From the NCBI GenBank assembly GCA_002695065.1, contig NZNW01000067.1:1-46419 (forward strand): DNA of 46,419 bases. Direction: 5' to 3'. The position numbers and the translations under genes are program-made. The notes beneath the pieces were generated by a model. The model saw only the letters and a program-made list of their open reading frames with translations, did no database searches and was not told the origin of the DNA. The stretch is from Salinicola sp. (GTDB lineage Bacteria; Pseudomonadota; Gammaproteobacteria; Pseudomonadales; Halomonadaceae). Shown here one piece after another: positions 30,735-39,188 of this stretch; the first letter of the stretch is position 1; every line of letters begins with the position of its first letter.

Positions 30735-31298
30735 TCAGTCTGCTGTGGCCGTCAGGCGGCGGTAGATGTAGGGGCGGGCGACGGCGACGATGCCGACGCC
30801 GGCGGTGGCATTCAGCCCGGCGGTGAACGTGAAGTGGCTGCGGACCGGCTTCGTCCGGCTGATCTCGTCGACGATGTCTTGCTGGTATTCGGCTGTGTTG
30901 GGGACGTCGGCACCGAGCGAGAGGGTGACGTCGAAGGTGTGCGGAGTGCCGGGCGTGGCGCGCTGCCACCATTCACGGATCGCCAGGCTGGATCCAAACG
31001 AGCGAACGACATCGCGAACGGATTTCGCGGTGCCCTTGCGCCGCTGGATCTCGATGACGTCTCTGATGCGCTGACGCTTGATGCGCTCCGGCCAGTACGG
31101 TTGCCACGAGTCGAGCGACAGGGCCCAGGCCAGCCAGGGCAGCAGATCGGCGGGGCAGGTATCCGGGTTCCAGAGCGAGCGCAGCGGCACGGGCAAGTCG
31201 CTGGCCGTGGCGGTGGTGGCCTCTAGCGCCCGCTCGGCGTCGGTGGCGTTGGGCGGCAGCAGGCTGACGACGCGGCCTCGGGCGTCTGAATCATTCAT
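30735..31298 (-). CDS. I: Baseplate protein I
   Basis: A 187-residue GpI-family baseplate component. The block L-L-P-W-L-A-W-A-L-S-L-D-S-W and the E-I-Q-R-R-K-G-T motif are diagnostic. It overlaps J by 8 bp and precedes H by 10 bp, the standard P2 order. Confidence 0.95.
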   Translation of the reverse strand: MNDSDARGRVVSLLPPNATDAERALEATTATASDLPVPLRSLWNPDTCPADLLPWLAWALSLDSWQPYWPERIKRQRIRDVIEIQRRKGTAKSVRDVVRSFGSSLAIREWWQRATPGTPHTFDVTLSLGADVPNTAEYQQDIVDEISRTKPVRSHFTFTAGLNATAGVGIVAVARPYIYRRLTATAD

Positions 31299-32190
31299 CG
31301 AGGCCCCCGTCGGTCAGATCGATGCCGGTGCAGTAGGTCGCCTGGGTGCGGTCGACAACGATGCTCGCCGCCGGCGACGCGAGTTCGACGCGCTGGACGC
31401 CGGGCTGATGGAGCGCTGCGTAAAGACCGGACAGCGTGACGTCGAGGCCGAGGCGGTGTTGCTGCTCTGCGTACGTCGCGGCCTGTCCCTGGGCCTGGCT
31501 CATGACCACCTCGCGATCCGGCCCGGCGTAAAAGTAGAGCGTGGCGTCGATCCGGTACTCGATGATCTCGGCGGATTGCACAGTTACGTGGTCGGTGAGC
31601 GGCCGGACGTCCTCTGCGGATAGCGTGGCGTCGACGACATTCAGCAGTGACGCCGGCGCGTTGCCGTTGTCGTTCCGTGAGAGCACGGTGACGAGCACTT
31701 CTCCCGGCGCGGGGCTGGTGGCGCTGGCGTCCAGCACCGCGCCATCGGCCGACAGGGCATGGAATACGTAGGCGCCCTCTGGGCCGGCGGTCGAGAACCC
31801 TTCCAGCGAAAGCTGAATCCTGCGTCGGAAATCGGCATCGGTCTCGTAGGAGGCCGGTACCGGCGGCACGGCATCCGGGTCGCCAGCGTCTAGCATCTGG
31901 CGTTCGACGCCGTAGAGCGCGCCGAGCTGGTCGAGATCCGACCCGATGGCATAGGCGAGCATGACACCCTTGGCCGCTTCATTGATGCGCTGGCGCAGCA
32001 GCATTTCGCGGTACGCCGCGACCTGCAGGACTTTATAAGCGGGGTCGGATTCGACGGTGACGTCAAAGCTCGGATCCCGCGCGCGCAGGTCGGCGAGCAT
32101 CGCCTCGAAGATCGTCTCGAACTCGATGGATTCGACGACATCAGGCGCCGGTAGGCGCGAGAGGTCGACCGCAGTAAAACCGCCACTCAT
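31291..32190 (-). CDS. J: Baseplate protein J
   Basis: A 299-residue GpJ/Mu gp47-type baseplate wedge protein. Marks are Y-R-E-M-L-L-R-Q-R-I-N-E-A, A-V-M/L-A-Y-A-x-G-S-D-L-D-Q-L-G-A-L-Y-G and Y-V-F-H-A-L-S-A-D. It overlaps W by four bases and I by eight. Confidence 0.95.
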   Translation of the reverse strand: MSGGFTAVDLSRLPAPDVVESIEFETIFEAMLADLRARDPSFDVTVESDPAYKVLQVAAYREMLLRQRINEAAKGVMLAYAIGSDLDQLGALYGVERQMLDAGDPDAVPPVPASYETDADFRRRIQLSLEGFSTAGPEGAYVFHALSADGAVLDASATSPAPGEVLVTVLSRNDNGNAPASLLNVVDATLSAEDVRPLTDHVTVQSAEIIEYRIDATLYFYAGPDREVVMSQAQGQAATYAEQQHRLGLDVTLSGLYAALHQPGVQRVELASPAASIVVDRTQATYCTGIDLTDGGLDE

Positions 32191-32537
32191 GAGGCGCGCT
32201 CCGTCAGGGGAATACTTAGTGCGATGACGTCGTCGTCGTTGGTGACGCCGTCGATCTCGAGGGTTACGCGCCCCGGCTCGGTGGTGCTGACGCTCTTTCG
32301 AATCGCGGTGACGCGGACGCGCGGCTCCCAGCGCAGAATCGCAATCACCGAGGCGCTGTAGGCTTGCAGTAGCGTGGCGTCATTCAGTGGCTGGTCGATC
32401 ATGCTGGGTAGGAGCGAGCCGTAGTCACGGCGCATGACGCGCGAGCCGATGGGCGTCGTCAGGATGTCCGCGATGGACTGACGGATGTGATCGATGCCAG
32501 TCAGCGCGGTACCGTTGCCGCGACTCATGCCGCCCAT
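32187..32537 (-). CDS. W: Baseplate protein W
   Basis: A 116-residue GpW (gp25-like) wedge protein: N-terminal H-I-R-Q-S-I-A-D-I-L-T-T-P-I-G-S-R-V-M-R-R-D-Y-G and R-W-E-P-R-V are the gp25-like lysozyme-fold marks. Its start shares a base with V's stop, and its end overlaps J. Confidence 0.95.
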   Translation of the reverse strand: MGGMSRGNGTALTGIDHIRQSIADILTTPIGSRVMRRDYGSLLPSMIDQPLNDATLLQAYSASVIAILRWEPRVRVTAIRKSVSTTEPGRVTLEIDGVTNDDDVIALSIPLTERAS

Positions 32538-33178
32538 CAGCTGACACCCTCGGTTTTATCGCCGCCGCGCTGTACACCGTCATGCGTGTGACTGGAGCTG
32601 ATGTCCTTGCCGTTGCTTGTCACTGCGCCCTTGAAGTGAACCGCGCCAGACATGGTCGCTGTCTTGCCGCTCGGCTGGCTGAGGTTTCCGTTCAACGTAA
32701 CGTTGCCGTTGATAACGACGTTGGCGTTGATTGTCGCGCCGCCGGCCGCGGTCGCGGTGAGCGCCGAGGCAGTGGTGACGGTGACGTCGGCCTGGGCGTA
32801 GATCGATGCGGACCCGGGCAGCGTGGCGGCGAGATGGCTCGCTCCGTGGTCGTACTCGATCACGGCGCCATCTGGAAATACTCGGCGCCAGAGAGTGGGG
32901 GCGTTGGTCGGTGCTGGGTGGGCGGTGCTGAATAGGCCAGTGAGTGCCACGCCTGAGGCGGGATCCCCTCCGGGCGAAAACAGAATGACCTGTTCGCCGA
33001 TTGTCGGCGGATCCCAGTCGAGAGTGGTGCCGGCGCGCAGGGTTAGCCACTGCAGCCAGGTGGTCAGCATGTCGCCGGATTTGACGCGCACCCGCGCAGC
33101 CTGGTGATCCACCTCGGCGATGGTGCCGAGGCGGACCAGGTTGTGAATCAGGCGGAGTAGTTCGGCGGCGTTGTTCAT
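32537..33178 (-). CDS. V: Baseplate spike protein V
   Basis: A 213-residue puncturing device. An N-terminal helix (I-H-N-L-V-R-L-G-T-I-A-E-V-D) precedes an OB-fold and a Gly/Asn/Thr-rich beta-helix needle (about 125-180). The C-terminal S-H-T-H-D-G-V-Q-R-G is the iron-binding H-x-H tip of P2 V. No Shine-Dalgarno is present, and the predicted late start point coincides with the A of the ATG, so the mRNA may be leaderless. Confidence 0.93.
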   Translation of the reverse strand: MNNAAELLRLIHNLVRLGTIAEVDHQAARVRVKSGDMLTTWLQWLTLRAGTTLDWDPPTIGEQVILFSPGGDPASGVALTGLFSTAHPAPTNAPTLWRRVFPDGAVIEYDHGASHLAATLPGSASIYAQADVTVTTASALTATAAGGATINANVVINGNVTLNGNLSQPSGKTATMSGAVHFKGAVTSNGKDISSSHTHDGVQRGGDKTEGVS

Positions 33179-33218
33179 GCCGCGATGGTTGCGCGGCGTT
33201 CGGATTGGCGGAAGCGGG

Positions 33219-33249
33219 GGCCGTTGTAGATCGCGAATCTACAACGGCC
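33219..33249. promoter_or_regulatory. Late-promoter activator palindrome (V operon)
   Basis: 13-bp arms flank five bases, containing TGT-N13-ACA with centre 33234. The start codon of V (33178) is exactly 56 bp from the centre, with AACCAT at -12 to -7. The right arm touches the stop codon of S (33249-33251), so the site may also form a hairpin at the end of S transcripts. Confidence 0.75.
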
Positions 33250-33929
33250 TAGCCATCCATATCGGATCCGAGGTGTCGCACCAGCATGTCGTGAATCATC
33301 TCGATATCGTCCGGCGTGGCGCCGAGTAGCTCGCGCTCGGGGTAGTCGTAGCGGACGTACGGATTGACCGGGGCGGTCTTGCCTTTCTGATGAATGCGAG
33401 CGATATGGGCGATGCGGCCTTCGTAGCCGACCGACGCGCCGTCGGCCGTGGCGTTCATCTTCAAGTATCGCGCGGTGGCCAGCTTCTGGAACATGCGGTT
33501 ATCCGGGCTGCGCTTGCCGCGAGCACCGGGACGGGCGACGGGGGTGAGATCTCTCTCGATGACACGCACGATGCGGCGTTTCAGGAAGGTTCGCAGGTCG
33601 CCGCCCTTGCGCTCGTCATAGCCGAAGTAGGTCTGCGGCGTCTGGATCCAGTTCACAATCTCGCGCTCTTCCGGCTCATGACCTGGCTTCTCGTAGATGA
33701 AGCGCAGGCGCTTACGCGCGCGGCGTGTCTGTTTCTTGCCGACGCGAGCTTGGTACGCGGAGCCATCGGGATTCTTCTGCTGCCGGATCCGTTGCTGCTG
33801 GCTTTTGCGCAGCGCGATGCCGATCTGGCGCGAGAGGGTTTTCCGCGCGGATGGCTCGAGCTTCTCGATCAGCGGCTGGACCCACTCTTCGAGAATCTCG
33901 AGATCGTCAGTGGTCACGGGGATTGCCAC
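33249..33929 (-). CDS. S: Tail completion/virion morphogenesis protein S
   Basis: A 226-residue GpS-family protein used to finish the tail. The N-terminus is helical (L-E-P-S-A-R-K-T-L-S-R-Q-I-G-I-A-L-R). The middle is very basic (K-K-Q-T-R-R-A-R-K-R), and the late part has I-A-H-I-A-R-I-H-Q-x-G, the family hallmark. It overlaps R by 16 bp and is the last gene of the O-S operon. Confidence 0.9.
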   Translation of the reverse strand: MAIPVTTDDLEILEEWVQPLIEKLEPSARKTLSRQIGIALRKSQQQRIRQQKNPDGSAYQARVGKKQTRRARKRLRFIYEKPGHEPEEREIVNWIQTPQTYFGYDERKGGDLRTFLKRRIVRVIERDLTPVARPGARGKRSPDNRMFQKLATARYLKMNATADGASVGYEGRIAHIARIHQKGKTAPVNPYVRYDYPERELLGATPDDIEMIHDMLVRHLGSDMDG

Positions 33930-34396
33930 TCGGCGGCGAGGGTGTAATCGGCGTTCGGGTCACTTCGAACGAGCAGCTGCCAATGCTCGGCGGGGCAGGC
34001 ATCGAGTGGGTACTTCGGCATACGGTGTTCGCTGCGGATCTGCCTGGTAGCGCAGTCGACCAGGGCGACGACGCGCTCAGTCAATTCGACGCTGAAGATG
34101 ACATCCACCTCGGTATGGTTGTGGATCTCGGCCGAGAACCGCAGTGCCTGGGCCGGGTCGACGTCGGGCTGATAGCGCCCGAGCCATTGCAGAATCGGCA
34201 ACACGATCGGATCTAGGTCGCCGTCGGTGCCGATGATGATGATCTCAGCCGTCACGCGATACTCGTGGGACAGATTCAGCCCGCGGCTGAAGGCGATATT
34301 GCCCTCCGGCACGTAGGTACGCAGGCGATCTGGGTCGGCGGCCAGCCCCGGCACGCTGTCGAGAAGATGCTGGCGCAGGCTAGTCAGTTTTTGCAT
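33914..34396 (-). CDS. R: Tail completion protein R
   Basis: A 160-residue GpR-family protein. It begins M-Q-K-L-T-S-L-R-Q-H-L-L and includes L-S-H-E-Y-R-V-T-A-E-I-I-I and I-L-Q-W-L-G-R-Y-Q-P, typical of the group. It overlaps the Rz1 gene by 17 bp and S by 16 bp. Confidence 0.92.
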   Translation of the reverse strand: MQKLTSLRQHLLDSVPGLAADPDRLRTYVPEGNIAFSRGLNLSHEYRVTAEIIIIGTDGDLDPIVLPILQWLGRYQPDVDPAQALRFSAEIHNHTEVDVIFSVELTERVVALVDCATRQIRSEHRMPKYPLDACPAEHWQLLVRSDPNADYTLAAEWQSP

Positions 34397-34634
34397 CGAG
34401 AGCGTCCACCAGGCCGTTATGACGCGTGGCGCAGTCGTGGTACTGCCACGCCCAGGCGTTCATCGTGAGTGTGATTTCCCCGCCGGTGCCGTCATTCAGC
34501 GGCGGCAGTGTCGTTGGGCATTTGCGTGTGAGGTTCTGTTGAATTGGGCGATCGGCCGGCGGCGGCGTCGTTGAGCAAGCGCACAGCGTTATCGCCAAGG
34601 CACACGTTGCGGTAAATCGGCTGCTGAATTTCAC
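34380..34634 (-). CDS. Outer-membrane spanin lipoprotein (Rz1/LysC type)
   Basis: An 84-residue lipoprotein read from a GTG at 34634 (GAGGG before it) in a frame different from the Rz gene that contains its start. The lipobox is L-C-A-C (Cys20), then a Pro-rich stretch (S-T-T-P-P-P-A-D-R-P), as in Rz1/LysC. With the Rz-like protein it would link inner and outer membranes and fuse them at lysis. The nested arrangement matches P2 lysB/lysC. Confidence 0.85.
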   Translation of the reverse strand: MKFSSRFTATCALAITLCACSTTPPPADRPIQQNLTRKCPTTLPPLNDGTGGEITLTMNAWAWQYHDCATRHNGLVDALDAKTD

Positions 34635-34860
34635 GGATGATCCCTCTATCGATAACGCGTTCGTTCGCGTCGAGCTCGGCAAGTCGATCCTCGACCACGC
34701 CGGCGATATCGGCTTCGCGCGCCATGGCGGCATCGGCCACCAGTCGCGCGGCGCGCTCTTCGGTCAGGCGCTGAGCGTCTTCGAACCAACCACGCGCCAG
34801 CCAGCCGGCACTCGCGGTGATAGCCAATGCGACGATGCCGATCAGGATGCGCAACTTCAT
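34492..34860 (-). CDS. Inner-membrane spanin (Rz/LysB type)
   Basis: A 122-residue protein, start 34860. A signal-anchor helix (about 5-25, I-L-I-G-I-V-A-L-A-I-T) is followed by a long periplasmic coiled coil (L-T-E-E-R-A-A-R-L-V-A-D-A-A). The longer upstream frame to 34944 overlaps the endolysin and lacks support. It contains the Rz1 start in another frame. Four-base overlap with the endolysin. Confidence 0.85.
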   Translation of the reverse strand: MKLRILIGIVALAITASAGWLARGWFEDAQRLTEERAARLVADAAMAREADIAGVVEDRLAELDANERVIDRGIIREIQQPIYRNVCLGDNAVRLLNDAAAGRSPNSTEPHTQMPNDTAAAE

Positions 34861-35351
34861 TCCAGCCCCGCGAGGCAGAGCTCGCGCTCGGCTGCTCGAC
34901 GTTTGACGAGTCCGGCGAACTTCTTGCCCTGGGCGTAGACCCATCGAGAGAGCTGATCACAAGCTGCCCGAGGCTGGCCGGCATTGAGCAACTCGAGCAG
35001 GGTCGAGTCGCGAAACTTGCCCTGGCCGGCGTTGAAAATGAACGACGCCAGTGCGGCGCGACGGGTCGGCGGCATGGTTGCGTTGATCTCCGGGGCGACA
35101 TACCGATCGATGGCGTCGAACGCCGTCCCGAGGTCGCCGGCGAGCAGCGCCTCGCACTCCTCGGGCGTTTTCGTCTGGTGGAGCTTCACACTCGGCCCGG
35201 TGTGGCCCGTGCAGATGGTCGGGATGCCGACGGGATCCGGGTAGCTCTCCAGCTCGGTGCCTTCGTAATGCTTGACCACGCTAACCGAGAGGGACAGCGC
35301 GAGTGTTGCGCCGCCTGCCGCGCCGCCGAGCCAACGAGTCCAGTTCTTCAT
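34857..35351 (-). CDS. SAR-type endolysin (GH24 muramidase)
   Basis: A 164-residue lysozyme that cuts the glycan backbone of murein. The catalytic triad is Glu30, Asp39 and Thr45 in Y-E-G-x7-D-P-x-G-I-P-T, the RrrD/P21 R form. Residues about 8-26 (G-G-A-A-G-G-A-T-L-A-L-S-L) are weakly hydrophobic and Gly/Ala-rich, typical of a signal-arrest-release sequence, so export is probably Sec-driven and activation follows membrane depolarisation. It is coupled to both the holin and Rz by ATGA overlaps. Confidence 0.92.
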   Translation of the reverse strand: MKNWTRWLGGAAGGATLALSLSVSVVKHYEGTELESYPDPVGIPTICTGHTGPSVKLHQTKTPEECEALLAGDLGTAFDAIDRYVAPEINATMPPTRRAALASFIFNAGQGKFRDSTLLELLNAGQPRAACDQLSRWVYAQGKKFAGLVKRRAAERELCLAGLE

Positions 35352-35635
35352 GACTTCTCCCTATCCAGCCAGCCGCGCAGCTTCTCGATGTACTTGGGCA
35401 CGATCAGCCCGATCTGCAGGGCGAGATACGCGAGCGTGAGCACCGTGATCCAGTCGCTGGGTGTCATGCCCCCGGCGTGCAGGAGTGTGACGATCGCGGG
35501 CGGCGTCGACTTGATGGCTTCTGTCGTGATGTTCAATTGCTGGGCCATGGCCGTTCCTGCGTGAGCTATCAGAAGGGTGATCAGCACGACTATCGGGTCG
35601 GGCTGTTTGCGTGGTTGGCGTAGTTGCGCGTTCAT
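35348..35635 (-). CDS. Putative holin
   Basis: A 95-residue membrane protein, start 35635 (alternative ATG at 35659 overlaps X). Two hydrophobic helices (about 14-33 and 63-84) joined by a polar loop, and a basic C-terminus (Y-I-E-K-L-R-G-W-L-D-R-E-K-S), fit a class II holin or pinholin. It sits between X and the SAR endolysin, where P2 has its holin Y. The sequence is unlike P2 Y. Confidence 0.75.
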   Translation of the reverse strand: MNAQLRQPRKQPDPIVVLITLLIAHAGTAMAQQLNITTEAIKSTPPAIVTLLHAGGMTPSDWITVLTLAYLALQIGLIVPKYIEKLRGWLDREKS

Positions 35636-35639
35636 GGCA

Positions 35640-35852
35640 TCAGTCCCAGAGCTGAACAACGGTCGATTTCTGAGGCTGCTGGACGACGTCCGGCAACGTG
35701 ATCGCGGTGCCCTGGGGCAGCATCGGCCCCAGGTCGGCCAGGCCCGGATTCTGCTCGAGCAACTGCTCGGTTATGCCCGCTGTGCGGCCGTATACGCGCT
35801 GGCAGATTGCGTCGACGGTGTCGTACTGGTGGGCGTAGATGACGCGGGCCAT
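35640..35852 (-). CDS. X: Tail protein X
   Basis: A 70-residue GpX/LysM-like tail protein (Y-A-H-Q-Y-D-T-V-D-A-I-C-Q-R-V-Y-G...L-E-Q-N-P-G-L-A). Its start shares one base with L's stop. P2 order L-X-holin is conserved. Confidence 0.95.
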   Translation of the reverse strand: MARVIYAHQYDTVDAICQRVYGRTAGITEQLLEQNPGLADLGPMLPQGTAITLPDVVQQPQKSTVVQLWD

Positions 35853-36325
35853 CAGATCAGCTCAACCGTGGTGTGTGGCTCGCCGATGATCTCGGAAACC
35901 GCCCAGCGGGCATCGCGCCGGTAATCCTCCGCCGCTTCGTCTTTGATCTCGCCGCGCTCGTCGCCGTCGCGCGTTGCGCTGTAGTCCCGGTAGCTTTCGA
36001 GTATTCGGGCATGCGCTTCCGAGAACACCGCCTGGCGGTAAAGCTCGGTCGTGTGACCGGGTGTCTGCCACGGCTCGAGCGGTACCGCGTCGGCGGCAAG
36101 GATGCCCGCTTCATGTTGCTGGGCTTGAAAGTCAGCGAGCTGCCGGTTGATATCGCGCATAGCAATGCCGAGCGCCTGTTCGACGCGCCCGGGCGTGATG
36201 GTCGTATCGATGCGGTGCCGCTCGCGAAACGTGCCGGGCTCGATGTCGGGCCAGAATCCGTTATTCGTGATCGGTGGCGCTGGGGTCGGCTGGGTGTTGC
36301 TGCCGCCGTGGGCAACTAGAGACAT
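35852..36325 (-). CDS. L: Head completion protein L
   Basis: A 157-residue GpL-family head-completion (connector) protein. Marks are W-P-D-I-E-P-G-T-F-R-E-R-H-R-I-D and A-E-D-Y-R-R-D-A-R-W-A-V-S-E-I-I-G-E-P, both typical. It is set apart from M by a 113-bp gap that holds a long stem-loop. Confidence 0.93.
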   Translation of the reverse strand: MSLVAHGGSNTQPTPAPPITNNGFWPDIEPGTFRERHRIDTTITPGRVEQALGIAMRDINRQLADFQAQQHEAGILAADAVPLEPWQTPGHTTELYRQAVFSEAHARILESYRDYSATRDGDERGEIKDEAAEDYRRDARWAVSEIIGEPHTTVELI

Positions 36326-36340
36326 GGCGCGTTCCGTTCA

Positions 36341-36409
36341 AAAAAGGGGAGGTGGATCGGGGATCGACGATATGGGGCGCATGGCCTGGATCTCCCCCCG
36401 ATGCCTCCC
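36341..36409 (-). terminator. Terminator-like stem-loop between M and L
   Basis: GGGAGG...ATCGGGG (36347-36362) pairs imperfectly with CCCCGAT..CCTCCC (36396-36409) across a 33-nt loop. Read leftward the stem is followed by CCCC and six T. It could partly stop transcripts between the capsid genes (O-N-M) and the distal genes (L onward). It may instead be an RNA processing or pausing site. The gap 36326-36438 holds no gene. Confidence 0.45.
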
Positions 36410-36438
36410 GGCCGTCGGCGTGCGACTCGGTTGCAGCG

Positions 36439-37137
36439 TCAGCCGCTGGGCTGATCGCTGGCGTTCTTCTTGATTTGGCGTTCGAGGTTCTCGATGTCTC
36501 GCTTCACGCCCACCCGGTCGTTCAGCTCCAGCGCTCGTTTCAGCTGCCCAACGGCGGCAACGGGGCAACCGGCGTCACGCAGGGCATAGCCATAAGCTTT
36601 GCGGAACTTGGCCGTGATCTGGTCGTGCATGTCGACGCCGTCGATCAGATCGTGGGCGCCGGACATGATCGCCGCGAGGTGCGTGCCGAGTTGCTGGCGT
36701 GTCTCGTCGTCGACGCTCTCGATCTGGTTCAAGACCTCTTCAGCCAGTTGCTCGGCGACGAGGCTGGCCGTGTCACGCTCGAACCGGTCGGGCGTGTCGA
36801 GATCGTGCTCGATGGCATAGCGGGCAATCGCCAGTGCGCCCTCGAGGTCGCCAACGTCGAGACGCCAGATCATGACTGTGGTGACCACTTCATCTCGGGC
36901 GCCGTTGCCGGCGTCGAGAACGCCCTCGATGTAGGCGTCGAACTGGGGCAGCAGCTCGCGCTTCATCGCGATCTTGGCTTCGGTGGACTTCACCTTTTTC
37001 AGCGATAGGCGGGCGTCGTAGAGCGTGGCCATCATCAGTTCGTACTGATCGCCGCTCTGCTGCTGGCCGGCTTCCGCGCCACCGGCCGACTGAGCGGCGG
37101 TGACGCGTTGGAAGTGCCGGCGGGCTGGGCTGGTCAT
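36439..37137 (-). CDS. M: Terminase small subunit/endonuclease M
   Basis: A 232-residue GpM-family protein that with P cuts cos and packages DNA. Marks are S-P-A-R-R-H-F-Q-R-V-x-A near the start and R-K-A-Y-G-Y-A-L-R-D-A-G towards the end. It starts 9 bp after N. Length is normal for P2-like M. Confidence 0.93.
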   Translation of the reverse strand: MTSPARRHFQRVTAAQSAGGAEAGQQQSGDQYELMMATLYDARLSLKKVKSTEAKIAMKRELLPQFDAYIEGVLDAGNGARDEVVTTVMIWRLDVGDLEGALAIARYAIEHDLDTPDRFERDTASLVAEQLAEEVLNQIESVDDETRQQLGTHLAAIMSGAHDLIDGVDMHDQITAKFRKAYGYALRDAGCPVAAVGQLKRALELNDRVGVKRDIENLERQIKKNASDQPSG

Positions 37138-37146
37138 GGCTTCCCC

Positions 37147-38196
37147 TTACGCATTGGTGGTGTCGATGTTCTCGATCACGCAGCCGAAGCCGTAGTCTTC
37201 GACGACGTACGCATCGTTCGAGCTCTCGTAGTTCTCGACACGCTTGCGCTCCGGCTTGTCGCGCAGGTAGCGGCGACGGCTGCCGGTCTGCCAGTAGAGC
37301 GACAGGTTGCTCAGCGCGGTGATGAAGATCGTCCCGTCCGGCACGAACGGTGCGCGCACGGCTTGCAGGCCGCCAACGCGCTCCTGGCTGATGATCAGAT
37401 CCAGCGCGCGCTGCTCGCTTGGCGGCTGATTCTTGTTGACCAGCGGGAAATACTTATCGGCGAGCAGTTTGCGGCCCATGATCACCACCAGATCGGTGGA
37501 TTCACGGAACCACGGGTCGATCATCTCGTTGACCGCGTCCATGACGAGGGCGTCGAGGTTGGCGTAATCGCCAACGATCCCGATCACCTTGCCTTCGGCG
37601 TTTGTCTTCTCGGTGGGGTCGATGACGATTTGGCCGGCCGTTGCGGCGCCGGTCATGACGCGCTGGGGGGCGTGATCGCGGTACTGCTGCAGCCAGCCCT
37701 TGTTGACGTCCTGTAGCAGCGGGTTTGCAGCTCGATCGGTCTCGACGGCTGCCGTCGTGCCGTTGAATCCGATCATGATCCGGTCCAGCGCCTGCTGGCG
37801 CAGGATCACGTTACGAACGCGAGTCTGGAAGTCCTTGAAGCGTGACCAGGCGTCGAGCTTGCCCCAGGGAATGGCCGTGTCGAACTCGGTGGACACACAC
37901 TCATAGGTGTTCGCGCTCAGGGCGGTGACGTCGCGCGGCGAGCGGTCTTTGGCCGAGACGTCGGTACGACCGGCAATCGGGCCGGTGACGCCGAGGCCGA
38001 GCTTTTCGCCCTTGAGCTCGTCGACGCCGATCACGTTGATCAGGCTGAGGAATTCGCTCGATTCCTGGATGCGTGTTTCCAGCGTCTGCTGGACGCTGGG
38101 CTCGACCGCGAAGGATTCCGTCGCGGAATTGACACCGGACAGCTGGGCGATGTGTGCGGTCAGGCGGTTGAAGGCGACGCGAGTATCGTTGCGCAT
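37147..38196 (-). CDS. N: Major capsid protein N
   Basis: A 349-residue HK97-fold capsid precursor of the P2 N family. Early marks are M-R-N-D-T-R-V-A-F-N-R-L-T and F-A-V-E-P-S-V-Q-Q-T-L-E; later D-L-V-V-I-M-G-R-K-L-L-A-D-K-Y-F. P2 N is trimmed at its N-terminus by the O protease, and the same is expected here. It follows O by 13 bp. Confidence 0.95.
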   Translation of the reverse strand: MRNDTRVAFNRLTAHIAQLSGVNSATESFAVEPSVQQTLETRIQESSEFLSLINVIGVDELKGEKLGLGVTGPIAGRTDVSAKDRSPRDVTALSANTYECVSTEFDTAIPWGKLDAWSRFKDFQTRVRNVILRQQALDRIMIGFNGTTAAVETDRAANPLLQDVNKGWLQQYRDHAPQRVMTGAATAGQIVIDPTEKTNAEGKVIGIVGDYANLDALVMDAVNEMIDPWFRESTDLVVIMGRKLLADKYFPLVNKNQPPSEQRALDLIISQERVGGLQAVRAPFVPDGTIFITALSNLSLYWQTGSRRRYLRDKPERKRVENYESSNDAYVVEDYGFGCVIENIDTTNA

Positions 38197-38209
38197 GGTG
38201 TGGCGGTCC

Positions 38210-39028
38210 TTAGCAGTCAGTCAGTTCGGTACCGCCGTTGCCGCCGAGAGCGGGTGAGCGGAGCGGTTGATCGGGGGTGTTGTCGAGCGTGTTGAACAGC
38301 TCGTCGAGCTTGGTGCGCGTCTCTTCGTGCGCGGTTTGCAACTCGGCGAACGCGTCCGCGGTGGGGCGCTGGGCGATATCGGCCTCGAGTGCCGCGTGGC
38401 GCTGGACGAAGAGCCCGAGCGTCTGCTCGAGATCAGTGCGGAACGCGGCGAAGCCTTTTTCCGTCTTCGCGTCGTGTCGCTTGAACAGGGCTTTCACGCT
38501 ATCGAGCAGCGACGGGCCGGTGTCGGCCGGCGGCTCGACGTAGCCGTCGAGATCCGTCTCCACGGCGGCGGAGAAGAGGTTTTCGCGCCGCGTCTTGCGA
38601 CCGGCAATCGGCGATGCATCGCCGGCACTGGCGCTGAACTGGAGCATCTGCGTTCCCAGCGATGCCGGGTTATCGGTTACGGCCAGGCCCACCAGGTAGG
38701 GCTCGCCGGTGCCGGCGAAATCCGGGTCGACTTCCATGGACGAATAGACTTTCTGGCGCAGCTTGTTCAGCGCCTTGAGTTCGTCGGTCGGGTCGATCTC
38801 CGCATGAAGTTGAACCTTGCCGGCGTCGTTTTTTTCGACTTTCAGCGCCGTGACGTCGCCGTACGCTTTGAAAGGGCTGTCGGGAAGCACGCCCTTGATG
38901 TGTTCGAGATTGACGCGACATCCGTAGGTCTTCGGGTCGAAGTTCGCGGCCATCTTCTCGAGCCAGTCGGCCGGAATCTGACGGCCATCGGTGGTGGCGC
39001 CTTCGGTTGCGATAACGTGCCAGGGCAT
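38210..39028 (-). CDS. O: Capsid scaffold and maturation protease O
   Basis: A 272-residue scaffold-protease. By alignment with P2 O (Asp19, His48, Ser107) the catalytic residues are Asp14 (T-D-G-R), His43 (N-L-E-H) and Ser97 (Q-K-V-Y-S-S-M-E). The N-terminal half is the serine protease and the C-terminal half is coiled coil that scaffolds N, ending with a Cys as in P2. GAGGAAA precedes the start. The predicted late start point is 39077, giving a 49-nt leader. Confidence 0.95.
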   Translation of the reverse strand: MPWHVIATEGATTDGRQIPADWLEKMAANFDPKTYGCRVNLEHIKGVLPDSPFKAYGDVTALKVEKNDAGKVQLHAEIDPTDELKALNKLRQKVYSSMEVDPDFAGTGEPYLVGLAVTDNPASLGTQMLQFSASAGDASPIAGRKTRRENLFSAAVETDLDGYVEPPADTGPSLLDSVKALFKRHDAKTEKGFAAFRTDLEQTLGLFVQRHAALEADIAQRPTADAFAELQTAHEETRTKLDELFNTLDNTPDQPLRSPALGGNGGTELTDC

Positions 39029-39118
39029 GGGGTTTCCTCAGCGGGTGAGCTTGGCGAAGTCGGTTTCGGTACAAAGTGCGGTCAGGTTCCGCGCCGACTC
39101 TCATTCGCTCAACCAAGC

Positions 39119-39147
39119 CGCGTTGTAGATTCGCGATCTACAACGCG
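39119..39147. promoter_or_regulatory. Shared late-promoter palindrome (O left, P right)
   Basis: 12-bp arms around five bases contain TGT-N13-ACA, centre 39133. The P start codon (39189) lies 56 bp to the right with TACGCT at -12 to -7; a matching A lies 56 bp to the left at 39077 with GAACCT at -12 to -7. One site therefore appears to serve both divergent late promoters. Confidence 0.75.
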
Positions 39148-39188
39148 CACGCCGATGGAGACGTCTATCGCGCGGGTACGCTGGCCGC

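Noticed and set aside
36338-36568. Minus-strand 76-codon frame in the M-L gap
   Set aside because: It overlaps the 3' end of M in another frame and is Arg/Pro-rich; no family or ribosome site.
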